Origin: Rhytidiadelphus loreus | Taxonomy: Eukaryota; Streptophyta; Bryopsida; Hypnales; Hylocomiaceae | Direction: 5' to 3' | DNA: 64,000 nt | Assembly (NCBI GenBank): GCA_947034895.1 | Contig: OX344761.1 | Span: 70,431,839 to 70,495,838 of the forward strand | In this document: positions 60,615 to 64,000 of the stretch, in pieces | Numbering within the stretch: position 1 is the first letter of the stretch | Layout: every line of letters starts with the position of its first letter | The notes under the pieces: generated by a model | What the model was told of the DNA's origin: nothing | Databases searched by the model: none | What the model saw: only the letters and a program-made list of their open reading frames with translations | Made by a program: the position numbers and the translations under genes

Positions 60615-60954
60615 TATCAAAGTTTTATATTTTATGTCATATATGGATTATATATACAAACATGAGCTCTTCATATCAAAATTTATCATATACAAATCCC
60701 ATTTTGTATTTGTAGAATAGTAGAGTTCAACATCTTTTATATCAAAAAGCATTGTGCTGGAACTCATTTAGAAAGTTCACATTCAGGTAATTAGAGATGT
60801 TTTTTCTTGTGTTACATTGTTTTCATTATAGAAAATGCAATTTTCATCACATTTTCTATAAATGAAATCCAAAATTACTTTATAGTAGTTCAAACAACAA
60901 ACTAATACATTCTCAAGTAATGAATTATAAATACGTAATATTGTGCAGCACAGT
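60615..60954. other. Upstream region of the large right-edge ORF
   Basis: AT-rich sequence. An in-frame stop lies at 60,928-60,930 and a possible splice acceptor TTGTGCAG ends at 60,948. The downstream frame may therefore start at its own ATG (60,955) or be entered by splicing. Confidence 0.45.
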
Positions 60955-63900
60955 ATGGCACTGAAAGTGCACTCAAATTGGTTGGAGCATGGATGGTGGA
61001 TTGCACTTGATGATACGGGGAATCCCATTTTGTGGACTACAGAGTTTGCAATTGAGGAGGGCCGTCAATGGTCACCATTGGGATCTTCAAATGGGATCGT
61101 TATGGCCCTAGCAGGCACTGCTGATGCAGGGGTAAATGTGACTGTCAGTACCACTGGTGAAGACCTCACGAAATACAAGTTGAAGAAACATCTTATGTTG
61201 GCACCAATTCCTCAAGAGTTTTTAGAAGTTGTTCCTAGAATGCATGGGTTGAAACCGTTGAGTGATTTCTGGAAGAGCATGCCCAAGGAATTGCAGGCTG
61301 CAAGGGAGGCATTGGTTACAAAATTCAAGGCATTAACCCCTCCACAAACTCTTCAAGCACGTAAGAACTATATGGAGCATCGAAAATATGAGGATTTGGC
61401 AAAGAGTAATCCGACTGTGACCCAAGAACGAGCTCATCCAAGGGAGCCTGAGGACGAAGATGAAGTTTATCGGATTCTTGCTGCACCTTTAACCATGAAT
61501 TGGGTTCCAGTGCAAGAACGTATTCGGAAGCGTGTGGGTATGGAAGCAAGGAGTGCACCTGATATGGAGGAGGGGGCTATTTCACGAAGGCAGAGAACAG
61601 TTCGTGAACATGGTTCTTCTTCAGTAGCAGGAGTTGTAGGTGAGCCTTCTTCTTTGAACGAAGGTGGAAGACAAGAAGAACAATTAGTACCAGGTGGTAC
61701 TCTGACAATGGAAGAAACAATGGAGTTGGTGTTTGGAACGGAAGAATTTGAAGCAGATGACCTTCATGGGAGAACAGGGGAAGCAGTATTTGAAGAAGAA
61801 CATGTGGTACGTACCGCATGTGGTCATGAAGGTGAAAGGTCTCCAACAAATACCATCGAAGTCGGAAGCGGATCAAGGCATCCACTTGGTGGGTCAAGAA
61901 GTAGAGGTAGTGGACGATCTACATATTTTACACCATTATCAGGGCGTGAAATTGCGGCAAATCGTGGTGGTGAAAGGCGTTCCACGACAGAAGCATTGAC
62001 AGATGAACAAAGAAATATTCGCACTCGTTCTGCAGTGCAAAGACATCGACAAAGAGTATCTATGCAAGGACCTTCTACACAGAGCAATGATGGAGAGGAT
62101 GGAGATGACGATATGGATTTTTCTGAGGAGGAACCTGAGCCGAGACGTACAAGTGCAGTGGCTAGAAGTATCAATAAACCACCAGTGGTTTTTCCAAGTG
62201 AAGCGGAATATAAGGCAGGGTACATTTGGGGAAGAGAATTGGTGTTTCAAGCCAAAAGTAACAGCATCCGAAGTGTCATGAATGCTGACACAAACCATCG
62301 GATTTTATTGCAATCTCGAGTGAATGAGATTTATGATCGCTTGAGAGGATCAGAGGCAGATGCTGTAAGTGCAATTACTCTTCGTCCTCTAGCATATCTT
62401 CGTGAAGATACCAATGAAAATGGAGAGGTGCAAGTGGTGGAGGTACCTTTCAGTAGTGAAGGCGCAGCACGTGAACTAGAGATTGCATTTTTAAATCATC
62501 GTCCAAGTATAGCAATAGGAGATTCCAGTATGGCAAGGATTCCTTGGTTGGAGAAAAATATTATTTGGGAGCCAGTGGACGGGCAACATATTGTTGCAGC
62601 TTGTAAAAGAGCTGAACAAGAGAATCAGGAAGGAAAGATGTCAAATGAAGAGTACCGTAATCGCTTTGCAGAACGGAAGGCAAAGTTTGTGGTGTATAAC
62701 AATCCATTGTTTTACATTGAAGCGTCGGTCAAAATTAATGCAAGGGAGTTTGAGCGGACCTTCATCACCACATATTATGAAAATATCATGAAGCTTCGTG
62801 AAATTTGGAAAGCGTGTGGAAGTCCTAGTGTAGCTGCTCGACATGACGATGCGAACAGAGCAAAGGCATTAACAATGTCAGCGAGTGCATTGCATTGGAG
62901 TAAGGACCTACCGAAGCAAATGACTCTTCGTGAATTGGCCAAGAAAATGATAGATTACACCCGACATGCATGGAATGAAGATGAGGAGTCTTATGAGGCA
63001 GTCTTGCAAGTGTGTAAAGATTATGAGGAAGGTAAATTGTTCTTCAGCAAGGAAACGGAGAACAAATGGAAGAAGGTGGCGAGGGCAACAAATTTGGATG
63101 AAACAATGGATGGAAGTCACAAACGAAAGCAAATGGTTCATACATGGTTGCGACCGTTGACTAGAGTGTCAAAGGAGAGTTATCTACGACTGGCAAAACA
63201 AATGGCTGCCAAAGATGTAGTGGAAGGCCGACGAGAATCACAGAGATACTACTTCAACAGTGCTACCTCTCCAAATCCTCCAAAGGGTACAGTGGCATAT
63301 GCAGTGGATCGCTTGCAAAGGAAGGATGCAGTTAGAAACCAAATTCGGTTTCTCATGGTGAAAGTCGGGGATGAAAACCCATCATCTATGGATGAATTTT
63401 TTACTATAGACACAAGTCGGTATGGAGATGCACGTGGAAGACAGTTCACTATGATGGGACAAACATTGGGGAGTGATTCTAAAACATTCTGGAGTGCGCC
63501 TATTGTGAAAACAATTCCAGCGCTGAGTAGTTTTGAGGGTTTAATTCCAGCCTTTGTAAGGCAACATTTGGAAGATATCCGAGCTGGTCGTAGAGGTTAT
63601 GTAGGATACAATCGAGATGTTGAAGATGTGGGAAATGCTCGATGGGACTGGCAAGTGGCATTATCAACAGTGCAAAATGAAGGCAATCAGAAGTCTTTGC
63701 ACGTGAGGTGTAGAGGAGGGTTTTTTGAAGAAGGGTATATTGAGTTGGGGAAGCCATGTCTATGGATTTTTGATTGTAGGCGTGGAGGTTCGGAAGGAGA
63801 AGAAAAGGAGTGGTCAAGTGAAGACTACAACAAGGTATTTCAGAAGTTGCAGAGGTGGATGTCTTTAGTTTTACGATGGAACGCAATTTTTTTGTTTCCG

Positions 63901-64000
63901 CCAGGCGTGTACTTTGATGATTCCATGAAAACGAAGATGGCATTGCCAGAAGGCAGCACGTTTTTGCGCGGTACGTGGACTTTCGAACTACAAACTGTTT
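60955..64000 (+). CDS. Very large unidentified ORF, at least 1,015 codons, open at the right edge
   Basis: I read every codon from ATG 60,955 to 63,999 and found no stop, so the protein has at least 1,015 residues and is truncated only by the window. It starts MALKVHSNWLEHGWWIALDD. Residues about 303-345 are rich in Gly, Ser and Arg (GSRSRGSGRS), and about 380-397 are acidic (DGEDGDDD, FSEEEPEPRR). The middle is charged and helical (for example EYRNRFAERKAKFV). A more conserved-looking part, about 863-1,015, includes FVRQHLEDIRAGRRGYVGY, RWDWQVALS, KPCLWIFDC, WNAIFLFPPGVYF and FLRGTWTFEL. I do not recognise the family. Absence of introns over 3 kb, unlike the three host genes here, suggests a mobile-element or virus-derived gene, but that is inference. 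It faces away from the DUF7869-like ORF. Confidence 0.78.
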   Translation, partial: MALKVHSNWLEHGWWIALDDTGNPILWTTEFAIEEGRQWSPLGSSNGIVMALAGTADAGVNVTVSTTGEDLTKYKLKKHLMLAPIPQEFLEVVPRMHGLKPLSDFWKSMPKELQAAREALVTKFKALTPPQTLQARKNYMEHRKYEDLAKSNPTVTQERAHPREPEDEDEVYRILAAPLTMNWVPVQERIRKRVGMEARSAPDMEEGAISRRQRTVREHGSSSVAGVVGEPSSLNEGGRQEEQLVPGGTLTMEETMELVFGTEEFEADDLHGRTGEAVFEEEHVVRTACGHEGERSPTNTIEVGSGSRHPLGGSRSRGSGRSTYFTPLSGREIAANRGGERRSTTEALTDEQRNIRTRSAVQRHRQRVSMQGPSTQSNDGEDGDDDMDFSEEEPEPRRTSAVARSINKPPVVFPSEAEYKAGYIWGRELVFQAKSNSIRSVMNADTNHRILLQSRVNEIYDRLRGSEADAVSAITLRPLAYLREDTNENGEVQVVEVPFSSEGAARELEIAFLNHRPSIAIGDSSMARIPWLEKNIIWEPVDGQHIVAACKRAEQENQEGKMSNEEYRNRFAERKAKFVVYNNPLFYIEASVKINAREFERTFITTYYENIMKLREIWKACGSPSVAARHDDANRAKALTMSASALHWSKDLPKQMTLRELAKKMIDYTRHAWNEDEESYEAVLQVCKDYEEGKLFFSKETENKWKKVARATNLDETMDGSHKRKQMVHTWLRPLTRVSKESYLRLAKQMAAKDVVEGRRESQRYYFNSATSPNPPKGTVAYAVDRLQRKDAVRNQIRFLMVKVGDENPSSMDEFFTIDTSRYGDARGRQFTMMGQTLGSDSKTFWSAPIVKTIPALSSFEGLIPAFVRQHLEDIRAGRRGYVGYNRDVEDVGNARWDWQVALSTVQNEGNQKSLHVRCRGGFFEEGYIELGKPCLWIFDCRRGGSEGEEKEWSSEDYNKVFQKLQRWMSLVLRWNAIFLFPPGVYFDDSMKTKMALPEGSTFLRGTWTFELQTV

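Noticed and set aside
43902..64000. Endogenous giant-virus insertion
   Set aside because: No capsid, polymerase, primase or packaging-ATPase-like frame was seen. Two large unrecognised ORFs alone do not support this.
1..64000. tRNA, rRNA or organelle-derived genes
   Set aside because: I looked for tRNA T-arm phrases (GTTCGAATC-like) with matching acceptor stems and for rRNA blocks and found none. A scan with a tRNA covariance model would be decisive.

Overview
The window is nuclear DNA of a land plant. It is AT-rich and gene-sparse, and the genes are spliced by GT-AG rules. It encodes a plant sugar transport protein, a chloroplast PsbP-domain protein and an XBAT35-type ankyrin/RING ubiquitin ligase. 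The repeats also fit a plant: Stowaway-type MITEs, TTAA-flanked MITEs, an LTR-like repeat and a LINE. The LINE style and the DUF7869-like transposase-like ORF make a non-seed plant or gymnosperm plausible, but I cannot fix the species.

Layout. Positions 1-23,000 hold no convincing host gene. They contain an LTR-like repeat present twice in opposite orientation (about 1,600-4,890 and 9,380-11,900), TTAA-flanked MITEs, a Harbinger-like MITE (16,280-16,734), several minisatellites and a decayed LINE (about 19,980-21,520, minus). The sugar transporter (plus, three exons) spans 23,759-26,268, and two eroded copies of its last exon follow. After a MITE at 30,795-31,253 comes the PsbP-domain gene (plus, eight exons, 31,364-34,943). 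It is convergent with the XBAT35-like gene (minus, nine exons, 40,803-35,853), whose introns carry TTAA MITEs. A minisatellite interrupted by a Stowaway MITE lies at 42,070-43,290.

The right third (43.9-64 kb) is dominated by two very large intronless ORFs transcribed away from each other. One is a 1,068-residue DUF7869-like protein with a DDE-like arrangement of acidic residues (47,108-43,902, minus). The other is an unrecognised frame of at least 1,015 codons that starts near 60,955 and runs off the right edge without a stop. The 13.8 kb between them is AT-rich, contains several TTAA MITEs, parts of an unidentified spliced gene (about 52.5-55.3 kb) and an AT-rich tract bracketed by GC-rich palindromes.

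The three host genes are unrelated housekeeping or regulatory genes: hexose uptake at the plasma membrane, a thylakoid lumen factor, and ubiquitin ligation. They form no shared pathway. The main story outside them is transposon activity. One TTAA element can be dated relative to its host repeat because the second copy of that repeat keeps the empty site. All coordinates were read by eye, so splice sites are predictions from sequence alone.
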